Shown piece after piece: positions 12,101 through 23,650 of a DNA stretch of 64,000 nt. The notes under the pieces were generated by a model. It was not told the DNA's origin and did not search any database. It saw nothing but the letters and a program-made list of their open reading frames with translations. The stretch is from Siniperca chuatsi. Taxonomy: Eukaryota > Chordata > Actinopteri > Centrarchiformes > Sinipercidae. How positions within the stretch are numbered: position 1 is the first letter of the stretch; the number at the start of each line of letters is the position of its first letter. Position numbers and translations under genes: made by a program. The DNA lies in NCBI RefSeq assembly GCF_020085105.1, contig NC_058046.1:2620175-2684174 (forward strand), written 5' to 3'.

Positions 12101-14500
12101 TGCAGGAAGTAGTGGTAAAAAACTGTAAGCACATTCTTTCCCAAACCTTAAACATGCTGTAGTTGCCATGCAAAGAAGAAATGTGACAAGTGTTGGCCTT
12201 GAATGTTAAAAACGTTTTGCAGAATTGTTCAATATTTACATTAATAAGGTTTCTTTTCCCAGTTTAAGTTCAAGTATTTGTACAAGAACTGTATCTCTGT
12301 CAGAGTGAAGAACCTGTAAAAAACATGCACAATAAACATTTCCACTGAAACTCGACTTTTAACGAGGCTCAAGGGTTCTGTATGCTTAAAACGAACTACT
12401 TTGTACAACAATATAATTCAACCATATGTAAAGGCGAAAGAGCTTGTTCCCATTCTGGACGGGCACGTTCAGAGGTGGGACAAAAGGTCTGACAACGCAC
12501 ACTTTCAGACTGTCTCTTCTCAAAGAAATTCATGGTGTTACGTTCCATTTTTCATACCTCGAATTTTCCCTTCCAGTGGAGAAAGCGCGATGCAGTGCCA
12601 TCCACGCTGCCCTACATGCTAGAAAATCAGCTGGCCTCTACGTGCCTCTAAATGGTTACATAGTTTATAGTTCCCTGTGTGTTTTTATTACAGAGGTGTA
12701 GTAATTCTACTTTAAATCTGGGTCACAATTTTAATCTTTTTCACCATAAATGCATCACAGCTCTGCCCCTTTTTATTGTTTTCGGCCCTGCCCCTCTGAC
12801 TGCTGAGGCCCCATTCTGTGTTCGATGTGTTCATGAACACTGAAGTGAACCCTTCACAGCGCTTTGGTGTCACGTTCAACTTTGCTGAACTTGACGTGTG
12901 AAGTTGCACCACTGACAAATAGAAAACATGTATGGAGGAAGCCACTGTCGCCAGCTCGTTAGGTTTTTATGTATCCATGATGTAAAGCTCTGAAAAGCTT
13001 TGTCACATGACTCGGAGAGGGTTCAGATTTGGTTATTTCCAAATATGAGTTTCTCATTTGTGAGCGGTTCATGAATACCGCGCTCGGGGTCTGGTCTTAG
13101 AGATGCGGGTTCACGTCAGGTCTGACACGGGACTGAACAGATGGTTTAACTTTTCTAACGGAGTGTGACAGTTTGTTGTCCTAAAAGCCAGAAGTATTTG
13201 AAATGTGGGTTTCCTCTCCACATTTTCCATGCATATTCTCCAAATTGTTCCCAACGTACGCAGAAAACAGCGTCTTCGGTTCACAGAATTTCTACTGCCA
13301 GTGTGGCTGGAGCCTGAGAGCTGAAAACTGAGACGGACGCTCTGTACAGCACTCCATGTTGATGTAAAAACAGCAGATATATGCTATATAGATGCTATTT
13401 GTGCTGACTGTAACAGACTTAAGGACATTTTTCTGAGTCACAGTTTTTCAAAGTAAAGTACATCTCAACTGTCACAACTTCCACACACTTTTCTGCTTCA
13501 TCTGCATCGACTTCTGAGCGATCGGACGAGGGAAATCAATAAAGGACATTGGCTTTGACCCTGCATTCATCCCACCACTGGGCCGATCTTTCCGTCTTCT
13601 CGGAACTTTTTGGATCAGGTTTGATTTCAGGTTTGTGATCGTCTAATCAGCTGATAAAACAAAAGTTTTTAAATTGTCTTTTAGTTATGATCCATGTTGT
13701 GTCATCATGGGAAGTCAGTATTTTTATGAAATCCTCTTGTTCTCTAGACTTTGATGCATGAGATGAATATGAGTTTCATCTCTGTGCGCCCAGGACATAT
13801 TTAGCCTAGCTTAGCACAAACACTGGAAGCAGGGGGAAACTGCTAGCCTAGCGTCATTAAAAGAGAGAAAAAATACACATACCAGCAACTTATTTGATTT
13901 ACACGTTTATAATATTATTTTTCCTGTTCTGAGCTGAATTTCGATTGTTTTTGGAAGCAACTTGTTTTTCATTGCCGTATTTTTTAAACTGGTAAAACAT
14001 GGTCTGTTAAACAAGCTGATCGTTTCATTTTATTTCATTTTATTTACAGGAAAAAAAAATATTCTCGTGTGTTTAATTTATTTAGATTTGTTGGACTCGA
14101 TTTTGAGAGTTTTCAAAAAAAGAAAAAAAAAGTTTTTCAGTTTATTTAGTTGACAAAACAATCTCAGCTCAAGATCCAGCTGTTGTGGAGCTTTCGATCA
14201 TATCACACGATCTTCATCAGCAGATGAGCTTCAGCCAGTCTTCATGTAGATGTTTAAATTTAAAACTAAATTCCCAGCACTTTGAGGTATCTTAAAAGTG
14301 GAATATGAAATTTAAAAAAAAAAGACTTTGCTGAATTTAAACTTAATATTTCTAAATTCAATTTAAACTATAGTTAATATTTTAAAAACGAAATACGGCC
14401 TTTTAAGATTGAAACAACTTTAAGAAAAATACTTTAAGTAAATAAACGAAAAATCTTGGATTAAATTTATATCAAAATAAAACGAATTTTGTTGCAAACA
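9113..14500. other. Gene-free interval upstream of mir-219
   Basis: I see no exon with protein-like sequence on either strand. Notable pieces are a GC-balanced segment at 11,380-11,640 with few simple repeats, AATAAA words at 12,331 and 13,536 that could end an unknown transcript, and poly(A)/poly(T) runs. A repeat fragment at 13,790-13,870 is listed separately. Confidence 0.4.
13790..13870 (-). repeat. Short dispersed repeat, inverted relative to the copy at 23.6 kb
   Basis: The text 'tagcctagcttagcacaaa' followed by 'actggaagcagggggaaact' is close to the reverse complement of 'cccctgcttccagtctttat' and 'gctaagcta' at 23,587-23,615. The two sites are copies of one family in opposite orientation. 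Confidence 0.65.
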
Positions 14501-14711
14501 GTGGCTGATGCACACACTTCCATTTTTTTTTTTTTTTTTTTATGAATTTCGTTCGCCGGAGGTGAGATGAAATGAATGTGCCTTTTTGTTTATTGCTGTT
14601 GTTGTTGTTGTTATTGTTTTCCCACCATCACATCACCAGCGAGGGAAGCCTCTGAGCTGCAACTGTCTCCTACAGCAGCAGCGAAACGGGAAACGTCATC
14701 TGCAGCGCTCA

Positions 14712-14737
14712 GTGTGTGTGTGTGTGTGTGTGTGTGT
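14712..14737. repeat. (GT)n microsatellite
   Basis: A pure GT run of about 26 bases. Seen directly. Confidence 0.95.
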
Positions 14738-14877
14738 TACAGCACAGTGTGTATGTGGGAGGGTTAACAGTGTTTTGATTGTAATTGGAAATGAAGAAAA
14801 AGCTAAAGAGAGAGAGAGAAAAGGAAAAATAAGACCGTTGTGTCTTTAAGAGGTTTGTTGGTCCTTCATTCGCAGCT

Positions 14878-14878
<1 letters not shown>

Positions 14879-14919
<41 letters not shown>
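14879..14919. repeat. (CT)n microsatellite in promoter-like block
   Basis: A pure CT run of about 41 bases, 1.1 kb upstream of mir-219-2. GA/CT runs are frequent in promoter regions; a role here is inference. Confidence 0.95.
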
Positions 14920-14922
<3 letters not shown>

Positions 14923-14991
14923 GCAGATTCATTACTTCTTCTTCTTCTCCTCCTCCTCTGGGCACAATGGGCATTTATCATCACCCCCGCG

Positions 14992-14996
14992 GTGTG

Positions 14997-15036
<40 letters not shown>
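14992..15036. repeat. (GT)n microsatellite
   Basis: A near-pure GT run of about 45 bases with one GC interruption at 15,002-15,003. Confidence 0.95.
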
Positions 15037-15040
<4 letters not shown>

Positions 15041-16000
15041 TGTGTTTATTCAAATCTCAGTACCAAGAGCGGACCGGCCCCACTCCCGAGCTCTCTCTCG
15101 GTGACACGGACGCACCGGGGCTTATTGTTGGAGGAGCCCCAGAAAAAGCCCCCCAAATCGGCCAGTAGGGGAGGAGGTGGAGGAGACCAGGAGCGACAGA
15201 AGAAACCGGGGGGCCGTCGGAGGTGGTGGTGGTTGTTGTTCTGTGGCGGCGGTTCGCCGTCCGCTCGCACCCCGTCCTCCTTGCGACCATCCGGGGGAGC
15301 ATCCAGCCTCCCTGCCCGCCTCCCTCCCTCCATCATCAGCCTCCTCTTCCTGCCGCTGGAGCAGCCTACACCGCTTCCAGTTTCTCTCCTGGAACTACAC
15401 GCGGAGCAGGTGCAGCATGCAACCTGCAGCGCGCCTCCCGTCATCCTGCTCCTTCTTTCTTTTTCTTTTTCCTTTTTTTTTTTGTCTTTGCAGGTTTGTG
15501 CAAGGAAAAGGTGAAATGCTGTGCAGATGAAAAGAGCGGGACATGGTAGTTGCATCTTTTTTGGAGCTTTTTTTTTAAAGGGGGGGGGGGACTACAAAGG
15601 GAAGGAAGGAAGGAAGGATGGAGGAGAGAAATGCGTCTTAACAGGTGCAGATATGGCGGAGAGGAGTTATTCCCGGGATTCCTCTTTTCTTCTCCGCCTC
15701 CAGATAAACTCAAACTTATTGTCTGTGTGATGTTACTGACCTGAAGTTGATCCCCCCCGGCTGCTGTTTTGGGGATGATTTCTGATAAATTGGTGAGCGG
15801 CTAATTGGCGGTTGTAATTGGATAATATGGCTGCTGTGGCCTCTGCTGTGCAGTCACTGTGAGTGTGAACACGCTGCCGCTGACTCCACTTTGAGCTCCG
15901 ACTGAATGTGGACGGAGGCGAAGAATCGACTCTTTTAAAAACCTTAGTCTTCCTCTGAAACGCGACACTTTTGCTGCTGCTTCTTTCTGCGTGTATGTTT

Positions 16001-16092
16001 GAGCTCTAGCTGCTGATTGTCCAAACGCAATTCTTGTGAAATTTCAAATCCAACCCGAGAATTGTGCCTGGACATCTGTTGCTGGGCGCTCC
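16001..16092 (+). ncRNA. mir219-2: miR-219-2 precursor hairpin
   Basis: The 5p arm (16,014-16,034) begins TGATTGTCCAAACGC and matches the known miR-219-5p throughout. The 3p arm (16,058-16,079) begins AGAATTGTG and ends GGACATCTGT, matching miR-219a-2-3p except for one base (C instead of G at 16,067). The arms pair across a 23-base loop, and the loop end 'ccaacccgagaattg' resembles the human mir-219a-2 precursor. The flanks (gagctctagctgc and gttgctgggcgctc) also pair and extend the stem. miR-219 is a brain miRNA known for promoting oligodendrocyte differentiation and myelination. It stands alone, in a 25 kb interval without protein-coding exons. The human orthologue is at 9q34.11, the region that also holds PTRH1, TOR2A and SH2D3C. 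Precursor ends are approximate. Confidence 0.95.
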
Positions 16093-18599
16093 TGCACTCC
16101 TGCTCCTCTTTTACCGGATCAGATCGGCCTTTTCTGTCTCTGCACGTCGCTCTGAGTCCGCGTCTGTTGTGGGCTTTCTGTTTCAGGGCCCCCGGAGGGC
16201 CACAGTCTCCTCCTGTCACCTTAATGTGACTCCAGTTAGTTTCTTAATGAACTTTAATTCTCCACAAGCTCCTTTTTAACTGAAGAGCTGAAGCAGAAAA
16301 CTTTGTGCAGATTTAGCTTCACTCCTGCAGGAGAAGGAGGCCAACCAAAAAATAAAGAGTGATAATTAAGTATTTTACAAGCTGGGACAGTTTTTCTAAG
16401 TTGTTGGAGTGAAACTAATATTTCCCAGGCAGGCCCAGCTCCACAGCTTCTCTCTTTATTCGCACTTTTCCTGCTGAAAACCTCGCAGGGAAGGTTTATT
16501 GTCGCTCCACTGGTGAGCTTTTGTTGCCGCCTTTTGTTGGCGTTTTGGGGATTATAATTTGCATAATTCTTCAGGAATGTATCATTTTAATTTTGTTTAA
16601 CAAACCGTGACCTTTTCCAAGCCCTTTATCCTTTTGATTAAGGATGCCATTACAAGCCAATAAAGCCGGAATTCGTTTGTACTGATTCTACTGTTGGTGA
16701 ATAATAAAGAACTAATGATGATTGGAAGCATCAGATTTTTTTTTTTTAATTGTTCCATGTTTTTTCTTCTTCTGTTCGTCTTTCCTGATTTTTTTTTTTT
16801 AAATCTCATGTGCAGATTTCTTAAAACGGATTTCTTCTTTTCTTTAAATCTTATTTAAGAAGCAAAAGTTCAAGTTAAGCTGGTTAAAGGTTTGAAAAGA
16901 AACGAACGGATTGTTTTTTTTTGAATGCCTTCTTTTTGTGGTCCAACAGGCCCCTCGTTTATTTTCTTTGGATGGAGTCATGTGACTTCTATCATCCTGA
17001 CATTTTTCAGCAGAAATCAAAAGATGCATAAAGCATGATATTTCTGGTCTATTTGCTTTTCAATTCAGGAAAGAAGTTCAGGTGACAAGCAGCGTTTTTG
17101 GTAGAAGGTTTTGTTTTGAGTTTCAGTCCAAAAACATAGATGGATGGATAAAAACTGATATTTACAGTGCGATTAATGTAAAAAAAAAAAAAAAAATCTT
17201 CAGAAAGTTTAAAAACTCCAATAATGTCTCACATTGAAATTCATTTTTCAATCATATTTTTTCACAATGAGATCTTTTCTTTTTTTTTAATTTGTCTCAA
17301 TTTGAGTGAAAATATTTGCTGAAGATATTTTTAGTTTTTTTTTAAAGTAAAATCTCCTGCCAGCGTGTGAAAGCTGTGACATGTCAGGAATCTGAAAAGG
17401 TGTCAGCAGCAGGGTAAACCAAACCCTCAGCTTGACTTTGGCCTCCTCCGGTTCTGGGACAGGGGTCTGTTTGATTTTCACACCACAGCATCACCTCGGC
17501 TTGGATGCGTCGGGTCTCCTCAGACTAATTTGCTGCAGTAATCCGCTCTCAGCGTGTTGCCCGCGGAGCCGAGCAGCCCTGGGACGGAGCTCAGCCTCAG
17601 AACAGTGGATTAAAAACTCGGGGAGGTGTGTGTGCTGAGTCCAAACACCACCACCCAAGTTGGGGAGAAAAACACACAGGTCGTCTGTTGACCGAGTGCC
17701 ACTGAACGCCCCATCATGACTGGATCAGAGGGTTGAAGAGAGAGGAGACCCTTCTCAAGTCAAAATCAGATCATTCTGAGTTCACGAGAATACTGACTTC
17801 TGGTATCAAAGAGATAAGCTACTTTCTTGATACCTTAATTTGAAACATATAAATATCTTTTTCAACAAAACTCTTTTTTTCTTCATATAACAAAAGAAGG
17901 TGAGAAGAAAGTTCTCAAAGTTCTCAAATGTTGTAAGAAGCCAAACAAGAACTTTGCCTAAATACAATACAGTCTAAAATTGGCAAAATTTTGACTCAAG
18001 TCTGGAGCTAGCTGATCAAAATGAATGGCAACTTTTGGTTCTTGACAGTTTTCAATACTCTGCGCTTCAGTCCCATTTTGGTTAGTGCCAAAAACGTATT
18101 TGTGAGACAAAAAACGAGTCCCGGTGACTGTGGTGTCGGACTGTAAGAACGAAAATACAATTGCAACGTCTTGATTTAAGGACTTAAGGCCAAATATGAA
18201 TCGGGAAAAACATCTAAAAAGAAGAAATTAACGAAACATCCTACTATTGGGTTTGGGGTCAGTAACTCAGTACGTTATTGTAGCTTTTATCTCTTATTGC
18301 AGTAATCTCTACTTCCCATCCGTCATCACCGGTTGCGACTAATTCGACCAAAGAGCGATCTTTTGTTCTTTTTTTTTTTTTTTTGAGCCCTGAAGATTCA
18401 TAATGATCCAGTAACTCACTAGAAAAATGGCAACGATTAGAGGAAAGTGTGAAAAAATAACTAGAACTTTGTTATTCTTTCTGTTAATCATCATCATCCT
18501 TCTGGGGCCCCGAGCCTTAGGTTGGGAACCACTGTCTCATTGCATTCGGTTTCTTTACGTCAGTTTGTAGAAACAGTCCGAATTCCTCGCTCTTTTAGT

Positions 18600-18830
18600 C
18601 CAAACAAAATCATCAAACCTCTGCAGCAGAAGTGCTTCTTCAGGTGCACTCGCAGCTGAGTGCCTCAACGAGCAATTGATCAACATCGACAGCAATACTG
18701 ATGACAAAGATATCTTGAGGAAACAATTAGGAGAGCAGTGTAATGATTAGAGAGATCATTACAGCCATTTAACCTGGCTGGCACTTGCTGATGAGGTATA
18801 GACTGATCGCCGGGCTTTTTCCAGCCGGTT
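18600..18830. promoter_or_regulatory. Possible regulatory element with palindromic homeodomain sites
   Basis: This stretch has no simple repeats, no protein-like frame and several homeodomain-type words: AACAATTAGG at 18,723 and the inverted pair TAATGAT / ATCATTA at 18,741-18,747 and 18,755-18,761, separated by seven bases. It lies 2.6 kb downstream of mir-219-2. Enhancer activity is inference. Confidence 0.25.
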
Positions 18831-19317
18831 TTGAGTCTTAAAAGCTCAAATGTGTGACTCCTGGTTGTTCTGTGTACATTTTAAATATGATATAACCTCT
18901 CCTCCTGCTTGGTCTGTCATAATGTCAATTATTATTATTATCCTGTGAAGAAAATCCTCTTTCTGATTTAAGACTTTATAAAACCTCCGCGGCATCACGA
19001 GTGCTCAAAATGAACCCGTGTACATGTATTCAGGGTTAACGTTTCTGAACATTCAGGCTGCCTGAAATCCTCTTCTCTGTTTCAAGAAGACATCTTTGGC
19101 GAGTATCTCAACACAGATTCATCTCTGTCTTCATCTACATGCTTCGTCAGAGGTCTACGTGTCCGGTGAGGGGGGGCGACTGAAGATAAATGTGATTACG
19201 GACGTTGACGCAGCGTTAAAACATTCAGAAACGCTTTCGGCCTCCATGTTGGACGGCGTCGAGTAGCTCTCGTCCTGCTGTGCTCTGCTCCGGGTCACTC
19301 ACTTCCTCCTTCATGTC

Positions 19318-19361
19318 CTCCTCCTCCTCCTCCTCCTCCTCCTCCTCCTCCTCCTCCTCCC
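19318..19361. repeat. (CTC)n trinucleotide repeat
   Basis: A nearly pure CTC run of about 44 bases. It makes spurious poly-Ser and poly-Glu reading frames. Confidence 0.95.
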
Positions 19362-19493
19362 ACCCAACACCACCACCTCCACAGTCACATGACCCGGGCT
19401 GTGTCATCACTGTGACACACACACACACACACCGCTGCAGAGCAAAAGGCAGGGAGGATAGGGAAGGAGATGAAGGGAGGGGACCGGATGTGG

Positions 19494-19530
19494 GAGGAGG
19501 AGGAGGAGGAGGAGGAGGAGGAGGAGGAGG
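19494..19530. repeat. (GGA)n trinucleotide repeat
   Basis: A GGA run of about 37 bases. It is complementary in composition to the (CTC)n tract 140 bases upstream, so the single strand could fold back on itself. Confidence 0.95.
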
Positions 19531-20934
19531 TGTGGGAGCATCACAAGGGTGACGTCACATCACGACCTCCTTCCCAGCATCCCTCCCTCCCTCCTTTCCG
19601 TCACACATACACACACACACACACACACGCGTGCGTGCGCGCACACACACACTCCAGTAGCAGCAGCATCTCGCAGGCATCTGAGAAACATGCAAGAATG
19701 TTGAAGGCCCGTCGCTGGAAATGACCTCCTTTGACTCCACGAAGAAGCGTGACGTCTTCTTTAGTAACGAGCGAAGAGGCCATTCGTATGTGTGTGTGTG
19801 TGTTTGCATACAGCGTTCGTGTGCATCGCCCACAGTCTGCAATGTCGGTTGTTCATTGGTGCAATTGGAAGCCATTCGCCACTGCTAGCTAGGCTGATAT
19901 GGGTTCATTTTTGGGGGTGTGAGAGGGACTGCAGAAGTCCATATGATGTAGCACTCCCCTTCTCTTACTCCCCACTCCCTCGCCTCCACACACGCATATA
20001 AACATACGCCCCAAATCACATCATCATCACCGACCCATCACCTACTGCAAAATGTCACCGCCACTCTGTTCGCCAGCCAGTTTGTTCTGCGGCGATTTGC
20101 AGCGAAGCCAAGAACAGGCGGCCATGTTTGACGCTGACAAATGGCTCCTTTACGGCTCCCACACACACGGCGTTTAAGTTCATACGTGACTTAAACGTGC
20201 GCGAGCTGGGGGGTTACCAGGGTTTTTGGGCGCCATTTGTTCCTCTCTTTCGACACCAGCTGGTGACGCCTGGGACGTCTGCACCCGTCTCTGACCGAGC
20301 CGCCATCACCACCTCCACCCCCACCTCCCCTCATCACCCCTTTTATTGGTACCAAACAGCAGCCGGTCCCCCCCCCCCCCACACTGCACCACTGTTCAGC
20401 CCCAGCTGCAGACGCACAGCTGCGGTTCAGCAGGGGCGCTCTGACATCACCGCCTCCTCCTGGCCAATCATCTGCTTTGTTTATTTTAAGCAACACTTAC
20501 TGCCTGGCCAGAGGAGGACGTATGAGGTTTTTAGCTGGAGCCTGCCATGTCTCTGTTGTCGTCCACAATTCCTGTAACAAGGAGCAGAGACGCTTTAATA
20601 GTCGAGCAGAGCAGAAAAATATCAACATGTTCGAGTTTTTTTGCAGCTTAGAGAGAAAAGTCCTCAAATAAATCACTTCTTTCCACACAGACAGTCAGGA
20701 TGCAGTATTACGGACATTTTGATTGACTCATTAGCACATACACTTGCACATGTTGGAGACATCTGGTCCAACAGCAAAGACTGACCTGCTTGCGGCAGAA
20801 AGGCCAAACTGAGGTCAGTTCGCTGCACTTTCTCAATAAATCAGTGCAGCTTTTGGTCTGAGGGAATAAGCATTCTTAATAATGTTTACCACTTTCAGTT
20901 CGGCACTTGTTGATCTTTTCTCAGACCTTGAATG

Positions 20935-21180
20935 TCTCTGGGCTTTTCAAATCAAATCAAATCATACACAGTTCTCTGCATTCAACCCATCCGAACCATT
21001 AGGAGCAGCGGGCAGCCGCTGTGCAGCGCCCGGGGGCCAACTCCAGTTCTAAGTGCCACACGTGTTTTTGATGGTGGGGGAAACCGGAGCACCGGGAGGA
21101 AACCCACACAAGCACGGGGAGAACACGCAAACGCCACGCAGAAAGGCCCTGCCCAGCCGGGATCATGTCTGGTACATGAA
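20935..21180. repeat. Dispersed fish repeat
   Basis: The phrases 'ggaaaccggagcacc', 'ggaggaaacccaca', 'caagcacggggagaacac' and 'cagaaaggccctgcccagc' in this order are a pattern I recognise from very abundant teleost interspersed repeats. The class was not determined. Confidence 0.6.
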
Positions 21181-22504
21181 CACACTGCGTGGTGATGTGA
21201 ATTTGGTAAACCAGGATCGTGTAAACAGTTTCAACATGTTCATATACAGTATAAACACACAGGTTCACTGTGGTGACAAATGAATTCAGAGGGAAAGTCC
21301 TAAAGTACTGTGCAGCTGTCATTTAGTCCATTATTGCGTCCTATCCTTATCTTTTGCACAAAACAACCAAAAAGTACAGCAAATGTTTCAGATTTCTCAG
21401 ATTGTTTTTTATATTCAGACTGAACCCAAAGCGACTTCCAGACGCAGCACGGCTGCGGAAAAAAAGTCGACTCAAAGACACAAACTCGCTCTGGGTGGCA
21501 GGTGAGGTGAAATTCATCTAGAGTTGACAACTTGAGTGAAAACTTTGCACTTATCCCAAACTTTATTAATGTACATAGACAGAAAAATGACGGGAAAAAT
21601 GAGAATGATTGCAAAAAAAAAAAATTCCAGTGGTCAAATTTGCGCAAAACTGCCAATTTGCTTCCCATTCAGTCTGAATATATGTTTAGAGTGTTTTTTG
21701 GTAGCTAGTCAAACATTTCTTAGTGGATTAAATTACTCTGGAGGGGAATTTGGACTCATGACTTCAGTATTTCCAAAATCCTACAGATCTGATGATGAAG
21801 TCTGATATACTTTTATATATGAATCCTACTTGTGGCTTTTGACTTTTAGAAGTAATTCCTACATGTAGAAGCATGTTGTTGGCTAACCGAGCAAAAAACT
21901 GCCTTAAACTATATCCACTTTTTAAAAAGTAAACGCTGAAGTGGTGATTGCTGTTCGGTGGGATCAGAGAGTTGTGCAGAGCAGCTGCAGAGTTGCAGCT
22001 CCTCGTCTCTTTCAGCATTATTACCATAATTTGTGGTGGGAAAGGAATCGCTCATCAATCAGAAGTGTTGGGAAAGTGACCACGCCAAAGACGCGGGGCC
22101 GCTGTTTGAGCAGCGGGCTCACAGGGGTCAGCCGGGGTGCCGTGTGTGTGTTTTGTCATTCATCACTCCAGGTTTGAAGAGAGCGAGAGGCGTCACAGCC
22201 TTTATCCTTCCCTGCTCTTCATCCTCCTCCTTCACAGCCGGTGGCCTTCGCACCTCATCTGACCACTGCACAGAGGCCAAGGTCAACCTGACCCCCCCCC
22301 CACCATCTCATCTCCCATCAGCACTCTCCAGGAGTCACCCTTCACCCCCTTCACCACCACACCCCCAACACACACTCTCACACACACACACACACAATCA
22401 ACCTCCCTCCTCGCCTCACATTCCCCCTGCTGCGTCCCCTTTGTTCACCTGTTGTCCTGGAGACTCGATTGCCACTGAGACCACCCCTCTACTGTGTACG
22501 ATGG

Positions 22505-22567
<63 letters not shown>
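22505..22567. repeat. (GT)n microsatellite
   Basis: A pure GT run of about 63 bases; nearby CA-rich text at 22,368-22,397 is partly complementary. Confidence 0.97.
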
Positions 22568-22568
<1 letters not shown>

Positions 22569-22994
22569 CAGAGGTCAGAACAGAAGCTAAAATAACAGAT
22601 AATCCCACAGAACACTGGTCAGGCCCTGACACCACGGAGGCCACTCAGCGACAACATAAACAACAAATGTAAAGTATCGTCACCGAACTGAACATTATAC
22701 ATTCACAACACAATCTGTTGTCACATAACATAACACACACCTAACTAAAGGTGACTTAATACAACATCGCCTACCAGAGCTGTCACTTTAGATTTGAAAT
22801 TTGAAGTAGCGGTCAAACTAAATTAAATGAAATGCCCTTTTGCCCTATCAGTAAAGTAGGGTATTGTTGTTGTCTTCGTTATGAGAAAAGGAGAAAACTA
22901 GCTAAAGTGCGCAAACAAATTATCTGAGAAATAACGTAAAAGTATTTTGAAATCAGCAACACAGATGGAAAATCATGGAGATACGACAGTGTGC

Positions 22995-23300
22995 TAAAAG
23001 TCTTCAGCCGTGCCTTGAGCTTCATGCTAACATGCTGATCATAAGCGAGTATAATGTTTACAATGTTCACCATCTTAGTTTAGCATACTAGCATGCAAAC
23101 ATTTGCTAATTAGCACCAAACCGTAAGTACAGGCTTTGCAGGTATTTGGTCATAAACCAAAGTATTGGACAAATTAAATTCTGACGGGATGATGGCGCTG
23201 GAGGAAAAGTCAGACGATCACCAAAGTTATTACAAAGACATTCTGTGGTGGACTGACCAACCAACCAACAATGCAAGACTGTTGGCATGGCTAAAAACAC
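22995..23300 (-). repeat. Dispersed 'TTAGCATGCTAAC' repeat, copy 2 (inverted)
   Basis: Same family as 8,376-9,112 in the opposite orientation: 'catgctaacatgctgatc', 'ttcaccatcttagtttagca', 'tttgctaattagcac', 'caggtatttggtcataaacc', 'tggcgctggaggaaaagtca'. It ends with a 'ggactgaccaaccaacca' tail. Confidence 0.8.
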
Positions 23301-23564
23301 AACAGCCTTACAGTGACGTTACCATGACAACAAGTCTGAAGTCACATGTTTGCGTGCTGGAACTATTTCTTAGCAAATAACAGCTGAGTGACTTCCCGGA
23401 GTCTCCGCAACCAGCTGCAATACTGCACAGTGGGGCGTGCTGGGCGGATGGATAACCCCCCCCCCATAAAAACACAAACATATATATCATTTACAACATT
23501 TACATACATAAGCATGCTAATTAGTGAGCTTTAGAGTAGTTGGTAGGTGTATTTTTGAACTTTG

Positions 23565-23650
23565 GACAAAGTCAGGCTAGCTGTATCCCCTGCTTCCAGT
23601 CTTTATGCTAAGCTAATAGCCTTGCAGCTGTAGCTTTGTACGGTAAGAAG
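23565..23650 (+). repeat. Short dispersed repeat, partner of the copy at 13.8 kb
   Basis: Contains 'caggctagctgtatcccctg', 'cttccagtctttatgctaag' and a following 'ctaatagcc', the reverse-complement family of 13,790-13,870. Confidence 0.65.

Larger units (their letters stand above)
14860..16000 (+). promoter_or_regulatory. GC-rich block, probable pri-mir-219-2 promoter or first exon
   Basis: From about 15,050 to 15,450 the sequence is clearly richer in G+C and CpG than its surroundings, for example at 15,060-15,120 and 15,240-15,320, and it is flanked by (CT)n and (GT)n tracts. The open frames crossing it encode low-complexity Gly/Pro/Arg/Ser text without family resemblance, so I do not read it as coding. 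It ends about 600-1,100 bases before the mir-219 hairpin on the same strand, which makes a promoter or non-coding 5' exon for the primary miRNA transcript the simplest reading (inference). Confidence 0.4.
16093..20930. other. Gene-free interval downstream of mir-219-2
   Basis: No coding exon is recognised. It contains homopolymer A/T runs (16,730-16,800, 17,180-17,196, 18,367-18,384), triplet microsatellites around 19.3-19.5 kb, a GC-rich piece at 20,040-20,460 and two segments listed as possible regulatory elements. Part of it may be the rest of the primary miRNA transcript. Confidence 0.4.

Noticed and set aside
15038..15555. Long overlapping open frames on both strands (up to 169 codons)
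   Set aside because: Low-complexity Gly/Pro/Ser/Arg text from GC-rich and CT-rich DNA; all frames are equally open and none resembles a family.
22033..22590. 185-codon + strand frame
   Set aside because: Made of CCA/CA-rich text and poly(Cys-Val) from (GT)n; no splice or family support.
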